A stretch of 64,000 bases of DNA from Bradyrhizobium sp. 139 (GTDB lineage: Bacteria; Pseudomonadota; Alphaproteobacteria; Rhizobiales; Xanthobacteraceae): NCBI RefSeq assembly GCF_023074175.1, contig NZ_JADPKS010000023.1:1-64000 (forward strand), written 5' to 3'. The notes under the pieces are model-generated. The model ran no database searches, was not told the origin of the DNA, and saw only the letters and a list, made by a program, of their open reading frames with translations. Both the position numbers and the translations under genes were made by a program. Below are positions 27,165 through 37,372 of this stretch, in pieces. Positions within the stretch are counted from its first letter, which is position 1; each line of letters opens with the position of its first letter.

Positions 27165-28832
27165 ATGCCATCAAAGCGTCGAATCAACGGCACCATGGCA
27201 GCAATCTTCGTCGCATCGTTGGTTGTTGCTGGCTCAGCACTTTATCTAGGCCTGAGCAACGATGGTGTGCGACAACGCCTGCGATCCATCACGCCCTTCA
27301 AGCGAAGCAGCCAGATCGTCGGTGGCGCCGTCGTCGGCCAGAATGGCAGTGGGTTCTATGCCGGTTATACGCTGTCCTGGGGTGACGATTTCGACACCCT
27401 CGATATCGTTGGTCCGGCAAACCCGCGCGGCAAGTTCTTCCCGACTGGCGCCTATCATCCAGGCATCCGCGGCAATACCACGTCGCTAGGGACGGCCTTT
27501 GATGCCGACCCGCTATCGACAGGTTACAAAGACCGTAACCGCGGCGTTGCGGTCGGCTTCGACAACATGTCGGTTTCCAGTTCGGTGCTGCGGCTCGGGG
27601 CGCGCAAGGCAACAGTGCGCGAGCAGGCATTCCTTACACCGACCGACCGGTCCATCAACGGTGGCGTCCGCCCGCACCTCTCCGCGATGATCCATACGGC
27701 CGGGGCATTTGCATACTATCCCACCACCAACGCCGTCATCATCGAGATACGTGCCCGGTTCAGCTCCAGGCTTACAAATCCGGCTGGCTTTCATCCAGCA
27801 TTCTGGACCTATTCCGTCGCACCCGTGCTCAATCCAACCGGCAACGAGTGGGATCTGGAATGCAACTCTCAAGGGATGCACTTCAGCAATATCGTCCACA
27901 CGTCGGGGGCAATCTCGACCGACAACAGCGCCGGACCGTTCGACTATATGGACGATACGTTCCACGTCTTCAGCTTCGTCTTTCGAAACGGCGGAAGCAC
28001 CCAGCTCTACGTCGATGGTGCCCTTCGGTCCCAGTTTGTTGGCGTGGACTCCAATAGCAAGAATATGCCCTCATTTGTGCTGCTGACGTCACACATATTC
28101 AACAATACGTTCGCCGGCGAGGCGTATGACGCCGCGGCGTGGGCCGGCTCGGCGACCGCCTATCTCGACGTGGACTGGATCCGCGGCTGGCGGACGGCAG
28201 GCGTCGCGCATTGGAAGCCGCTGGTTTCTGTCGAAGGCCTTAATGTCGATTATGACGGCATCGGCAAGGTCGTGCTCCCGAGCGCCAAGGCCCTCTGGGG
28301 AGATGCAAGCGTCACCGAATTCGTCCAGGTCGTACCCTACGACAGCTCCGAACCGGGCATGGCAGAGCAGACGACGTTTACGCAATTCCCGGCAGGAATT
28401 TCGTACGACGCGGCCTCGCGCACGGTCAGGGCGGACTTCACCGCCGGCACGGGCAATGCCGGGCGGTCTCACGTGGTCGTCTATGGCTACAAGCCTGATG
28501 GCTCGACGATGGAACCCCTGCGATTTTCCATTAATCGCGGCCCACGAATGACGACCGGCCCCCTTTCGGCCGCCGCGGGCGACCGCTACCGCCACGATAT
28601 CTATGGGCAGTGCGACGCCGGCGTCATGATGCCGAAGATCCTGTCCGTCAAAGGACTACCGCAGGGTCTCTCCTTTGACGCCTCCACAGGACTCATCACC
28701 GGCGCACCAACGGCAACAGGGGTCAGCACCCTGACAATCTCCTGCACAAACAACGCGGGCCAGACAACAACGAGGGCGACCACATTTACTGTCGACGCGC
28801 ACGATCCGGCGAGCCGCCTGGACGGAAGATGA
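27165..28832 (+). CDS. Membrane-anchored GH16-like glycanase with C-terminal Ig-like domain
   Basis: About 555 aa with an N-terminal signal anchor (MAAIFVASLVVAGSALYLGL). A concanavalin-like GH16 region follows (about 50-365). Its active-site strand reads NEWDLECNS, fitting the short ExDxE version of the catalytic motif rather than ExDxxE. HPAFWTYSV precedes it, as GxWPAFWL does in other GH16 proteins. The last 100 residues include a putative Ig fold (GLPQGLSFDASTGLITGAPT) common in surface proteins. The ATG at 27165 has AGAGAGG upstream. It probably processes EPS in the periplasm or at the surface, but the match to GH16 is weaker than for the other two. Confidence 0.7.
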   Translation: MPSKRRINGTMAAIFVASLVVAGSALYLGLSNDGVRQRLRSITPFKRSSQIVGGAVVGQNGSGFYAGYTLSWGDDFDTLDIVGPANPRGKFFPTGAYHPGIRGNTTSLGTAFDADPLSTGYKDRNRGVAVGFDNMSVSSSVLRLGARKATVREQAFLTPTDRSINGGVRPHLSAMIHTAGAFAYYPTTNAVIIEIRARFSSRLTNPAGFHPAFWTYSVAPVLNPTGNEWDLECNSQGMHFSNIVHTSGAISTDNSAGPFDYMDDTFHVFSFVFRNGGSTQLYVDGALRSQFVGVDSNSKNMPSFVLLTSHIFNNTFAGEAYDAAAWAGSATAYLDVDWIRGWRTAGVAHWKPLVSVEGLNVDYDGIGKVVLPSAKALWGDASVTEFVQVVPYDSSEPGMAEQTTFTQFPAGISYDAASRTVRADFTAGTGNAGRSHVVVYGYKPDGSTMEPLRFSINRGPRMTTGPLSAAAGDRYRHDIYGQCDAGVMMPKILSVKGLPQGLSFDASTGLITGAPTATGVSTLTISCTNNAGQTTTRATTFTVDAHDPASRLDGR

Positions 28833-28842
28833 TGCTCGACCG

Positions 28843-29898
28843 TCATCCTTGATCCGACGACGCCGGAGCGCCTTTGCATATATCCAGAAAGGTTGCGACC
28901 GCCTCGTCCACACTCGTGCTCAATGGTCGGCCCAACTTCTCGAAGGGCTTGCTCCAGGCATCGACAAAAGTGCTGATCTTTCCATAATTGTTGTCAAGGA
29001 CCGAGTGCGGGAGATTTAACAACACGCAAAATATGTGCGTGTGAAGCCGGTCCGTGATCACATAAGCCGACGATCCAACCTGCTTCATTCCACGCGCTAC
29101 ACGGTTCGACGCCAAAAGGTGAAACCATCGAATGCGCACGTCGAGCTCGGATGGCATCCTGCCTTTGAACACGAGAAGGGACGTCTCAAGCAGCGCCTTG
29201 AGAAACAACCACTTTCCCAGGCCGCGCTGTTCCGTCAACCAGTCCTCGACAACTGCAAAGCTCGGAAGCGGACGAGAACGCGCCCGCTCTACCTTCTCGT
29301 GATCGGTTCGAAGCAGCAGCAACAAATTCCTCGTTATTGCCGCTCGCAAGCTCTGCGGCCCCAGGCAAAATGCCATATCCGGACAGAGATCGACGCGCGC
29401 CGTGAATTTCTCTCTCGCGACCTTCAAACTTTGCACGTCGCGAACCAGAATCAGGAACTTTTTGTGAGCGTTAATGATGCCCGCGGCGTGCTGGAGGCTT
29501 GCCTTCGAGGAGAAGTGTATGGTTTGCGGCAACTGGATGATCTGGCGGTCGGGAAACTCCGATAGAAGCCTGAGACGAAACTCTTGATGACTTGGCCACA
29601 GGTCACCGAAATTGCCGCCGCCATGGATGAGGATAGGTCCGGCAGGAACCGCTCGTTCAAAATCCTCCTTTGCCCAGGTGTCGTAGGTGCACACGTAGGA
29701 CGGCGCTCTGCCCAGCTTCTTTTGCAGATAGGTCTCTTCACCCAACCATATGGCGCTGTCTCCCACATTTGGATGGTTGGGGAAGTCAACCAGCGCAAAG
29801 TCGTCGACGCCTTCCAGATAGGGCCCGATGACCCTGTCGATCTCACTCTGCAATTCCGTGATGAGGGTACGAGAACCCTTCATGGGATTTTCGGCCAT
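28843..29898 (-). CDS. Polysaccharide pyruvyl transferase family protein (ExoV/WcaK type)
   Basis: About 351 aa. The family motifs are FPNHPNVGDSAIWLGEE, ILIHGGGNFGDLWP, IIQLPQTIHF and the late histidine in VITDRLHTHIFCVLLNLP. These enzymes add a ketal-linked pyruvate from PEP to a sugar of the repeat unit, giving negative charge. The ATG at 29898 (MAENPMKGSR) is preferred over 29973 because the extra 25 residues are unlike the family. It is divergent from the FkbM gene. Confidence 0.87.
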   Translation of the reverse strand: MAENPMKGSRTLITELQSEIDRVIGPYLEGVDDFALVDFPNHPNVGDSAIWLGEETYLQKKLGRAPSYVCTYDTWAKEDFERAVPAGPILIHGGGNFGDLWPSHQEFRLRLLSEFPDRQIIQLPQTIHFSSKASLQHAAGIINAHKKFLILVRDVQSLKVAREKFTARVDLCPDMAFCLGPQSLRAAITRNLLLLLRTDHEKVERARSRPLPSFAVVEDWLTEQRGLGKWLFLKALLETSLLVFKGRMPSELDVRIRWFHLLASNRVARGMKQVGSSAYVITDRLHTHIFCVLLNLPHSVLDNNYGKISTFVDAWSKPFEKLGRPLSTSVDEAVATFLDICKGAPASSDQG

Positions 29899-30283
29899 CG
29901 TCCTGAACTCTTCGCTGCCGCCGGCCGCATCACAGCATCGAACGGCTTCTGATGCATTACCCAACATCCGCATTCGACAAATCCACTTCCGCGTTCCGCG
30001 AGGTACTTGCTACTGCTCTCGCGTCCCCTGGTGTCCCTCGCCGGCGCGGACCAGATCAGATTCCAGAGAACGGAATAGATCCGCTTAGCAGCCGAAGGCA
30101 GTGTCGGCAACGCTGCCGATTACCGACAGCACGGCACATATTCATGACAAAAATCGAATCTATTGAAGTCTTAAGGTAGGCAAATGTGTTCATCGCAACG
30201 AACATAGGTAACGAACCTACCCGGGGTGCCGCTTCTTGCAGCAAGCGGCACCCGGATGCGTTAGCGAGCTCGGAGTCAACCGC
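29899..30283. other. Divergent intergenic region (385 bp) with a strong hairpin
   Basis: Lies between the divergent pyruvyl transferase and FkbM genes. Apart from the hairpin listed separately no gene or clear promoter was seen. Confidence 0.4.
30224..30253. promoter_or_regulatory. Long perfect hairpin in the leader of the FkbM gene
   Basis: GGGTGCCGCTT (30224-30234) and AAGCGGCACCC (30243-30253) form an 11-bp perfect stem with an 8-base loop. Flanking CCG/CGG extends it with a one-base bulge. It lies 31 bp before the FkbM start. There is no following T run, so it is not a standard terminator in either direction. It could be an RNA leader structure or a protein-binding palindrome. Confidence 0.6.
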
Positions 30284-31084
30284 ATGATTGGTTTGTTGAA
30301 GGACTATGTGAAGTCACGCCTGCTCGATAACGACCTTATGATATCCGGCACCTCAAACGAGAAGGAGCTCAGGGAGTACTTGCGGGACCTCTTCCCTGTG
30401 GCAACGGACAAGAAATTGATTCGACTGGGCGGACCGGCTGATGGTGGCTATCTGGTTCCGGACGACCTGGATGGATGCGTCGGTTGCTTTTCTCCCGGCG
30501 TTTACAACGTCTCTGATTTCGAGCTCGGGCTCGCCAGACGCGGCATACCGTGTTTCCTGGCTGACTTCTCGGTGGATGCACCCGCGATCCAGAATGATCT
30601 GCTGGATTTCGAAAAGAAATTCCTCGGCAACGAAAACAACGCCAAGTTCATGACTTTGCAGAACTGGATGTCGAGAAAGGGCCCTCAGACCGGCGACCTC
30701 ATTCTCCAGATGGATATTGAGGGCGGTGAATACGAGGTTCTCATCGAAACGAGCTCAGAGTACCTGAACCGCTTCAGGATCATGATTATCGAGTTCCATT
30801 CCTTGGACAGACTTCTCAATCCCATCGGTCTCAAACTCATCGGAGCCGTTTTCAAGAAGATCACCAAGCACTTCGACGTCGTACACATCCATCCAAATAA
30901 TTACTTCAAACCGATCGAATACAGGGACTTGAAGGTCCCCCCGATCATGGAATTCTCGTTCTTGCGCAAGGATCGCGTATCTCGTCGGACGCCTGCGAGA
31001 AGGTTTCCTCACGACCTCGACAGGAGAAACGTCGCAAACAGAGACGACGTCGCGCTGCCGAACTGCTGGTTCACCCCGGAGTGA
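30284..31084 (+). CDS. FkbM-like methyltransferase
   Basis: 266 aa. The AdoMet-fold is suggested by LIRLGGPADGGYLVPDDL, the chain CFSPGVYNVSDFELGLARRG, and the family core LILQMDIEGGEYEVL followed by IMIIEFHSLDRL. FkbM-type enzymes O-methylate sugars or polyketides, so methyl decoration of an EPS sugar is likely. The ATG at 30284 is preferred to 30236. It has no co-directional close neighbour and is convergent with fcl. Confidence 0.78.
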   Translation: MIGLLKDYVKSRLLDNDLMISGTSNEKELREYLRDLFPVATDKKLIRLGGPADGGYLVPDDLDGCVGCFSPGVYNVSDFELGLARRGIPCFLADFSVDAPAIQNDLLDFEKKFLGNENNAKFMTLQNWMSRKGPQTGDLILQMDIEGGEYEVLIETSSEYLNRFRIMIIEFHSLDRLLNPIGLKLIGAVFKKITKHFDVVHIHPNNYFKPIEYRDLKVPPIMEFSFLRKDRVSRRTPARRFPHDLDRRNVANRDDVALPNCWFTPE

Positions 31085-31110
31085 TCGCCCCGAATCGCGC
31101 CAACTGCCGA

Positions 31111-31138
31111 CAACGGGCGCGCGTTCACGCGACCGTTG
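31111..31138. terminator. Hairpin between convergent FkbM and fcl genes
   Basis: CAACGG-G-CGCG pairs with CGCG-A-CCGTTG, an 11-position stem with one mismatch and a 6-base loop, in the 81-bp gap between two gene ends. It may act as a two-way terminator, though no T tract follows. Confidence 0.45.
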
Positions 31139-31165
31139 GCCCGCACAACGAAGCGGTAGCGGTCC

Positions 31166-32122
31166 CTACTCCTCCGCCTGCGCATTTTCGCTGAGATACG
31201 CCTGATAGGCCAGCGTGAGCCCATCCACGAGTGAGGTCTTGGCCCGCCAACCCAGTTTCGCCAACCGGCTGACGTCGAGCAATTTGCGCGGGGTGCCGTC
31301 GGGGCGCGAGGTGTCATAGCTGATCTCGCCGGAATAGCCGACGATCGCCGCGACCACGCGAGCAAATTCAGCGATCGTGATGTCCTCGCCGGTGCCGATG
31401 TTGACGAGATCGCCGCTCGAATAGGTCTTCATCAGGTGGATGCAGGCGTCCGCCAGATCGCCGACGAAGAGAAATTCGCGCCGCGGCGTGCCGGTGCCCC
31501 ACACCTCAACGTTCTTCGCCCCCGACATCTTGGCCTCGTGGAAGCGGCAGATCAACGCCGCGACGACGTGGCTGTATTCAGGATGATAATTGTCGCCGCG
31601 ACCGTAAAGATTGGTCGGCATCACGCTAATGAAGTTTGATCCGTACTGGCTGCGATACGCCTCGATCATCTTGATGCCGGCGATCTTGGCGATCGCGTAC
31701 GGCTCGTTGGTCGGCTCCAGCGGGCCGGTCAGCATCGACTCTTCGCGCAGCGGCTGGGCTGCGAGCTTTGGATAGATGCAGGATGAGCCGAAAAACATCA
31801 GCTTCTCGCATCGATTGACGTGCGCGGCGTGAATGACGTTGGTTGCGATCGCCAGATTATCGTAAAGGAACTCGGCGCGCAGCGTGTTGTTGGCGACGAT
31901 GCCACCGACTTTGGCGGCAGCAAGGAACACTGCCTGCGGACGCTTTGCAGCGAACCATTTGTCGACAGCGAACTGGTCGCGCAGGTCGACCTCGCTCCGC
32001 GACACCGTCAGCAGCTCGACATTTTCCTCTGCCAGCCGCCGCACCAGCGCGGCGCCAACCATGCCGCGATGGCCGGCAACGAAGACGGTCTTACCGGCCA
32101 GTTCAAACGGAGTGCTTACCAT
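31166..32122 (-). CDS. fcl: GDP-L-fucose synthase (GDP-4-keto-6-deoxymannose epimerase/reductase)
   Basis: About 318 aa of the extended short-chain dehydrogenase family. The NADP site is [18 protein letters not shown], the catalytic pair sits in [11 protein letters not shown] (YxxxK), and FFGSSCIYP and [14 protein letters not shown] are typical. It makes GDP-L-fucose from the product of Gmd. The start is ATG at 32122, with GAGAGG upstream; a TTG two codons earlier is less likely. It overlaps the end of gmd by 20 bp, so the two are translated together. Confidence 0.95.
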   Translation of the reverse strand: MVSTPFELAGKTVFVAGHRGMVGAALVRRLAEENVELLTVSRSEVDLRDQFAVDKWFAAKRPQAVFLAAAKVGGIVANNTLRAEFLYDNLAIATNVIHAAHVNRCEKLMFFGSSCIYPKLAAQPLREESMLTGPLEPTNEPYAIAKIAGIKMIEAYRSQYGSNFISVMPTNLYGRGDNYHPEYSHVVAALICRFHEAKMSGAKNVEVWGTGTPRREFLFVGDLADACIHLMKTYSSGDLVNIGTGEDITIAEFARVVAAIVGYSGEISYDTSRPDGTPRKLLDVSRLAKLGWRAKTSLVDGLTLAYQAYLSENAQAEE

Positions 32123-33185
32123 TGGCAACCTCTCGCCTGGCCTCGAGCAAATCGCCCGCCATCATTTCCTTCACCAGTTGCGCGAACGGGGTCCTGGGTT
32201 TCCAACCGAGCTTCTCGCGCGCCTTACTGGGATCGCCGATCAAGAGATCGACCTCGGTGGGACGGAAATAGGTCGGGTCGATCCGCACCACGATCTTTCC
32301 TGACTTCTTGTCGATGCCGGTTTCCTCGACGCCCTTGCCCCGCCATTCGACACTGCGGCCGACTTCGGCAAAGGCGAGCTCCACGAACTCCCGCACCGAG
32401 CGAGTCTCCCCGGTTGCTAGCACGAAATCGTCGGGCCCGTCGGCCTGCAAGATCATGTGCATGCCTTCGACATAATCCCTGGCATGGCCCCAGTCGCGCT
32501 TGGCCTCGATATTGCCGAGATAGAGCATTTCTTCGAGGCCCGTCTCGATACGGGCGACGCCGCGCGTGATCTTGCGGGTGACGAAGGTTTCGCCGCGGAT
32601 CGGGCTCTCGTGGTTGAACAGGATGCCGTTGCAAGCATACATGCCGTAGGCCTCACGGTAGTTCACCGTAATCCAGTAGCCGTACAATTTTGCGACGCCG
32701 TAAGGCGAACGCGGATAGAATGGCGTCGTCTCCTTCTGCGGCACTTCCTGCACGAGGCCGTAGAGTTCGGAGGTGGACGCCTGGTAAAACCGCGTCTCCT
32801 TCTCCATGCCGAGAATCCGGATCGCTTCCAACAACCGCAGCGTTCCGATCGCATCCGCGTTCGCGGTGTATTCCGGGCTCTCGAAACTGACCGCGACGTG
32901 GCTCTGCGCGGCCAGATTGTAGACCTCGGTCGGCCGGATCTGCTGCATCAGGCGGATCAGATTCGTTGAATCCGTCATGTCGCCGTAATGCATCAGGAAC
33001 GGCACGTTGCCGGCATGCGGATCCTGGTAGAGATGATCGACGCGGGCGGTGTTGAACGAGGACGAGCGCCGCTTGATGCCGTGGACGGTGTAGCCCAGGC
33101 CGAGCAGATACTCGGCGAGATAGGCACCGTCCTGACCAGTGATACCCGTAATCAGCGCGACGCGGCGCTTCGACCTTTCATTCAT
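32103..33185 (-). CDS. gmd: GDP-mannose 4,6-dehydratase
   Basis: 360 aa, full family length. The NADP site is [18 protein letters not shown], followed by [27 protein letters not shown] and [15 protein letters not shown] (catalytic Y and K). It converts GDP-D-mannose to GDP-4-keto-6-deoxymannose, the precursor of GDP-L-fucose or related sugars. It is coupled at both ends: ATGA overlap with the flippase gene upstream and 20-bp overlap with fcl. The fragment at 1-294 is a second, divergent partial copy. Confidence 0.97.
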   Translation of the reverse strand: MNERSKRRVALITGITGQDGAYLAEYLLGLGYTVHGIKRRSSSFNTARVDHLYQDPHAGNVPFLMHYGDMTDSTNLIRLMQQIRPTEVYNLAAQSHVAVSFESPEYTANADAIGTLRLLEAIRILGMEKETRFYQASTSELYGLVQEVPQKETTPFYPRSPYGVAKLYGYWITVNYREAYGMYACNGILFNHESPIRGETFVTRKITRGVARIETGLEEMLYLGNIEAKRDWGHARDYVEGMHMILQADGPDDFVLATGETRSVREFVELAFAEVGRSVEWRGKGVEETGIDKKSGKIVVRIDPTYFRPTEVDLLIGDPSKAREKLGWKPRTPFAQLVKEMMAGDLLEARREVANGKHSV

Positions 33186-34738
33186 ATTTGCTCACCCGGC
33201 TGCACGGTTGTCATTGACGATTTTCCCAGTTTCCCAAATCTATTGGCAATTGCGACGAGGATTCGCAGGATCTCAAGCTCGGGCCCAGTCGGCGAGCCTG
33301 CCGCTCGCCAGACTCCAAACAGTGACCCGACATAGGCAAGAACGCTCACGAAAACTACAGCGATCAATCGAGCATAGACGTGAGACTCATGGCCAAAGAA
33401 TGTGACGAAAGCCCAATTGGTCAGAAGACCGGCAATGATCATTGCGCAGGTGGACAGCACGGTCCTCAGATTCACGAGAAATTGCCGGGAGACAGAAGTG
33501 TCGATCAGCTCGCGGACGAGGACCATGTTATATACGACACCGCCGAGCGTAACCGCCACGCGAGCGACAAGCAGGCCAAGTATCCCTCCTACCCACAAGC
33601 CGGCAACGATGACAGGCAGCCTCACGATCAGGATCGCAACGTCGCGATGAAACAATCTGCGGGTCTGCCCAAGAGCCAGACCAAGGGGCTGGACGGTCGC
33701 GCTGAGCGTATGCAACGCAATTGCGCCACCGAGAAGCTGGATCACGATCGTCGCGCCTGCCCAGGCCTTACCCAGAGCAAGCGGCACGAATTGATCGGCG
33801 ATCAGCGCGAAGCCGAACCCCGCCGGAAACGCGATCGCGCACAGCATTGATTGCGCCGACAGATAAGCTCGCTGCAGGGCGGCTTTGTCGTCCCTCAGCT
33901 TGACGAACGCGGGAAACAGCGTTCCTGCGAGCGGGTTTGTGGCTTCTCTTGTCGGCGTGGCGGCCAGGTCGCTGCCCAGCACATATCCGCCCAGGGCGGA
34001 TTTCCCGAGAAAATATCCGATGATGATCTGGTCGAAACGCCAGTTCAGCGTGCTGACGGCCTGTCCGAGTGATAGCCACACAGAGAACGACCACAGGGAG
34101 CGACTGCCCTTTATCCGGAATTTTGGCCGGAACGGCCGGATCAAATAGGAGGCGACGACGTCGACGAGATTGGCGGCGACGGCCCCGGCGATCAGCGCCC
34201 AATAGCTCTTGAAGCAAATGGCGATCCCAGAGGAGACCAGAACGGTTGCGAGCGCCCGGCTGATGCTCGTCACAAATTCCTGCCAGAAGACGAGTTGACG
34301 CTGCATCATTGCGAGCATCGGATTTCGAAGACCGGATATCGCAATCGAGCAGCTCAGGACCAACAGGATCGGAACCAAACGGCCGTCGCCGTAGGACAAT
34401 GACACCGGATAAGCGAGTAACGACAGCAGGAGTGCGAGCAAGCAAGCGCGAGCCATGCTCAACGTCCACGCGGCGTGGAATTGGTCTTCAGTTGGGGCCT
34501 TGTGGTGAATGAGCGCCGATGTCAGGGACAGTTCGGTCATCGACGTCAGGATAGCAATGATGGCCGTCGCGACGGCAACCAGGCCGAAATCTTCCGGCGT
34601 GAGCATTCTCGCCAATATGAGCGTGTTCATGAAGCCGAGACTGGCGACTACCAGCCGGCTCACGCCGATCCAGGCAGCTCCGATGGCGATTGAATTTTTC
34701 GACAAAGGAAGCCCCGCATGCGCACCAGTAGCGACCAT
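33182..34738 (-). CDS. Second Wzx-type polysaccharide flippase
   Basis: About 518 aa, 12-14 membrane segments. Features include [19 protein letters not shown], the central [19 protein letters not shown] with [20 protein letters not shown], and [18 protein letters not shown]. It belongs to the same MOP-family branch as the flippase at 14762-16234 but the two are diverged. The ATG at 34738 lies 13 bp after the GT61 stop and gives a normal family N-terminus; an open frame to 34864 overlaps that gene. It would export a repeat unit that probably contains fucose, given coupling to gmd. Confidence 0.88.
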   Translation of the reverse strand: MVATGAHAGLPLSKNSIAIGAAWIGVSRLVVASLGFMNTLILARMLTPEDFGLVAVATAIIAILTSMTELSLTSALIHHKAPTEDQFHAAWTLSMARACLLALLLSLLAYPVSLSYGDGRLVPILLVLSCSIAISGLRNPMLAMMQRQLVFWQEFVTSISRALATVLVSSGIAICFKSYWALIAGAVAANLVDVVASYLIRPFRPKFRIKGSRSLWSFSVWLSLGQAVSTLNWRFDQIIIGYFLGKSALGGYVLGSDLAATPTREATNPLAGTLFPAFVKLRDDKAALQRAYLSAQSMLCAIAFPAGFGFALIADQFVPLALGKAWAGATIVIQLLGGAIALHTLSATVQPLGLALGQTRRLFHRDVAILIVRLPVIVAGLWVGGILGLLVARVAVTLGGVVYNMVLVRELIDTSVSRQFLVNLRTVLSTCAMIIAGLLTNWAFVTFFGHESHVYARLIAVVFVSVLAYVGSLFGVWRAAGSPTGPELEILRILVAIANRFGKLGKSSMTTVQPGEQI

Positions 34739-34751
34739 TTTCAACGCTCGT

Positions 34752-35852
34752 TCATTGACAGATGGTTTCCAGCGCGCGCTCGAAGATGTCAGGCGCAACC
34801 TCGAAATCGAATGGACTGGGTCCAAACGTGCCCTGCGGGCGCGTTCCGTTGCTGGGTCCCACAATGTAAGAATATTCCGCGCCCGCGGATGTTGCGATCG
34901 TGTAGTAGTAGGGATGCACGTGGTCTGAGGGTATCAGCTCGAGGACCCTTGTCCCCGGTGAGCAGAATACGAGATTTGTCAGGCCTGCACCATGTGGGCC
35001 AACGACAATCGAGCATTCCGAGAAAAACGTCGCTTCATCCTCGACATCAGCAAAGTCGTAGACTTGGAAGCCGAACTTTTTCAGCACAGGCATCAGCTCT
35101 TCTTCGTTGGCGACCTTCCTTTGCCCTTTGCGCGGAACGTATACGCGCCTGTCGTGACGAAGCGGCGACTTGGCTACCTGCGAGCGGAAGAACTCAGTGA
35201 GCCACGGCGCATAGTTCCGCCGCAAGCCCGGAAACGAAGTGCCGATCACGAGATCGGCCTGGATATCGTCCTGGCCTGCCCACACGCACTTGTGCATTGA
35301 AATTCCAAGCCGGCGAACGAGTTTGGCTGCTGTTTCGGATGTCGGTTTGGGCAAATAGATATAATCCACGTCATCGAGCGATAGGCCACTGTTCCGGAAA
35401 AGCGCCAGGCGTCCCAGGCAATCGAGGAGGAAGTGCCCATAGTTCCCTCCGGCGAAATCACTCGCCAGCGCGAGACAGGTGCCGCTCAGCGGCAGCGGTG
35501 TTCCGTAGGCAATTGATCTTGGATGGCGCGAGAAAGACGATCCGTACCAGGTGCTCTCGTAGAGCAGCGATCCATCTTCTGTCACGAGCCAACCGTCGGG
35601 ACCGAGGATGCGGGCGTTGTTCAGGCTGAGAACGCCCAGCTCAGGCATTCTATTGTCAACGCTTTCACCGAACCCTGCGTCGCGGCTGCCGAATCGAATC
35701 GGCGCCCTCCGCGCTAGCACCTCTTCTTCGACTGCAGTCAGCCAGGTGTGCGGATGTTCGCTTCGCCACGTGCGATGATCGCAGAGCCGGCTCGGGCTGC
35801 CGCGCAATGCACCACGGAGGATTTGCCTGACGGCCCGAACCTTGGAGTTCAT
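34752..35852 (-). CDS. Family 61 glycosyltransferase (DUF563)
   Basis: 366 aa. The GT61 pattern is visible in DFAGGNYGHFLLDCLGRLAL near the middle, RRVYVPRKGQRKVANEEEL, and the signature SIVVGPHGAGLTNLVFCSPG. It is a soluble enzyme of the GT-B type, used in plants and bacteria to add pentoses or other sugars; the bacterial donors are mostly unknown. It starts a run GT61-Wzx-gmd-fcl with little or no space between genes, which looks like one operon. Confidence 0.85.
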   Translation of the reverse strand: MNSKVRAVRQILRGALRGSPSRLCDHRTWRSEHPHTWLTAVEEEVLARRAPIRFGSRDAGFGESVDNRMPELGVLSLNNARILGPDGWLVTEDGSLLYESTWYGSSFSRHPRSIAYGTPLPLSGTCLALASDFAGGNYGHFLLDCLGRLALFRNSGLSLDDVDYIYLPKPTSETAAKLVRRLGISMHKCVWAGQDDIQADLVIGTSFPGLRRNYAPWLTEFFRSQVAKSPLRHDRRVYVPRKGQRKVANEEELMPVLKKFGFQVYDFADVEDEATFFSECSIVVGPHGAGLTNLVFCSPGTRVLELIPSDHVHPYYYTIATSAGAEYSYIVGPSNGTRPQGTFGPSPFDFEVAPDIFERALETICQ

Positions 35853-35879
35853 GGACGATTACCTTTGCAAGACACCGCT

Positions 35880-35919
35880 TGTGGCGGGTAAGCCCACACG
35901 AGGGGGCTCACCTGCCACA
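35880..35919. terminator. Long hairpin between GH16 and GT61 genes
   Basis: TGTGGCGGGTAAGCCC (35880-35895) pairs with GGGCTCACCTGCCACA (35904-35919). This is a 16-position stem with one wobble and one mismatch and an 8-base loop. It sits 28 bp before the GT61 start, after the end of the GH16 gene. It may end GH16 transcription or form an mRNA leader. No T run was seen. Confidence 0.5.
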
Positions 35920-36022
35920 GCCAAAGCAAAACTCAGACCGACATCGGACAGCTTGCCGATCCGAACCAGCGCTACTCGGCCTGATCCAGATCACGATGAG
36001 TTGTACTTGCGCCGGATCCCGA

Positions 36023-37372
36023 TCAGCGTCCCACATGCAGCGACAATAGACGGCAAGATCGGGCTTTTTTTGGTTGGATCAGCGTAGTGTCGCAGGCAAC
36101 GGGGACTTCTTTGGGGCCAACCTCGCCCGCAACGTCAGCCGTCAATTTGCTGCCCAGCAGATAGTTGCCCTCGCGCGGCACGGCCGGCAGCGCAAATTCG
36201 ATTACACTGACGCCACCGTCCCCTTCCTTGCGAGAGACCGGTTGCAGCGGCTTCTTCGCCGATGCAACGATGGCGCCGGTCGTTTCGTCGAAGATGTATA
36301 CCTGAAGCGTTCGATTTGTCGGATAGTCATCCGGAATCTTGATCGGAACTTCGATCTTGAGCGGATCGGTCGTGTTCAGCGACAATACCCCTGCATTCGG
36401 CTTCTTGTCCGCTACCACCTTCGTCACGTCGAGGAATGTCGGCTTCGGCATATCGTTGAGCGCTGCCGTATATCCAAAATCGTTCGGATCGGGTGTCACG
36501 TCGCTCGGACCACATTTCCGGCCTCCCCGCTCGGACGTTGTGAACTGGCACACACGAACGTAGTCGATCTTGAACGTCTGCGGGAAAGCCGCGTCATCGA
36601 TCCCGTGCCGGCCTGCCCAAGCCGCTCCGCCGACAGCGAAATTAAAATCGATATGCGCCGGCGGCCCCAGTTGGTCGTCCTTCCTGAGCCACTGGTACGT
36701 GCGCGTGTAGATGAGGCGGCCGTCCCAGAAGAACGAAATGCGGTCAGGCGCCCAAACGAAACCGGCAATATGCCAATCCTTATTCAGGTCCTCCTTGCTG
36801 ACCATGTCCTGAAACCTGAGCACGAACGAGTTGTCCACGTAGGTGTAGGACTGCGGCGTCCACTTGTCCTTGCTCATGGCGTTCGAGTGCAGCATGTTCG
36901 GCTTGTCTTCCACGCCGTTGATGACATACTCGAAAATGTCGATCTCCGGTGGATGCCAAAATTTTCCATCGATGTCGTAATCGGCTTCGAGCCAGAATGC
37001 CGGCCACGATCCCCGCGCATTTGGAAGAAAGACCCGCGCCTCATAGTAGCCGTAATAGAATGTCTGGTGGCTTCGGATCATCGCGGAATCGAACGTGTCC
37101 GACGCCTCATTCTTTTTTGCAGTCAGACTCAGGACACCTCCGGACACCACGTGATTGTCGCGGTAGCGCTGCTTTTCGTCGTTGAACCGGTCCATCGTTT
37201 CGTTGTTGTAGATGTACCGGGTCGCCCATTTGGTTCGATCAAGCTTGTCGCCATTGAACTCGTCCGAAAACACCAGCTCCCAGCCGGCGCACCACGCTGG
37301 CGTTGCCGATCCGAGCGCAAGAACTATCGAGGCAACACAAAGGACTTGCCTGCGCGCGACTGCGATCATCAT
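36023..37372 (-). CDS. Secreted GH16 family glycoside hydrolase
   Basis: About 449 aa with a signal peptide (VARRQVLCVASIVLALGSA, cleavage near AWCAG). The GH16 domain (about 28-260) shows WELVFSDEFNGDKLDRTKW, YYGYYEARVFLPNARGSWPA, the catalytic PPEIDIFEYV (ExDxxE) and FFWDGRLIYTR. A C-terminal region of about 180 residues has a beta-rich pattern and no named domain. It resembles ExoK-like beta-glycanases that cut nascent EPS. AAGGAT precedes the ATG at 37372. It lies between an acyltransferase and GT61 on the same strand, so it belongs with the polymer made by this operon. Confidence 0.9.
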   Translation of the reverse strand: MMIAVARRQVLCVASIVLALGSATPAWCAGWELVFSDEFNGDKLDRTKWATRYIYNNETMDRFNDEKQRYRDNHVVSGGVLSLTAKKNEASDTFDSAMIRSHQTFYYGYYEARVFLPNARGSWPAFWLEADYDIDGKFWHPPEIDIFEYVINGVEDKPNMLHSNAMSKDKWTPQSYTYVDNSFVLRFQDMVSKEDLNKDWHIAGFVWAPDRISFFWDGRLIYTRTYQWLRKDDQLGPPAHIDFNFAVGGAAWAGRHGIDDAAFPQTFKIDYVRVCQFTTSERGGRKCGPSDVTPDPNDFGYTAALNDMPKPTFLDVTKVVADKKPNAGVLSLNTTDPLKIEVPIKIPDDYPTNRTLQVYIFDETTGAIVASAKKPLQPVSRKEGDGGVSVIEFALPAVPREGNYLLGSKLTADVAGEVGPKEVPVACDTTLIQPKKARSCRLLSLHVGR

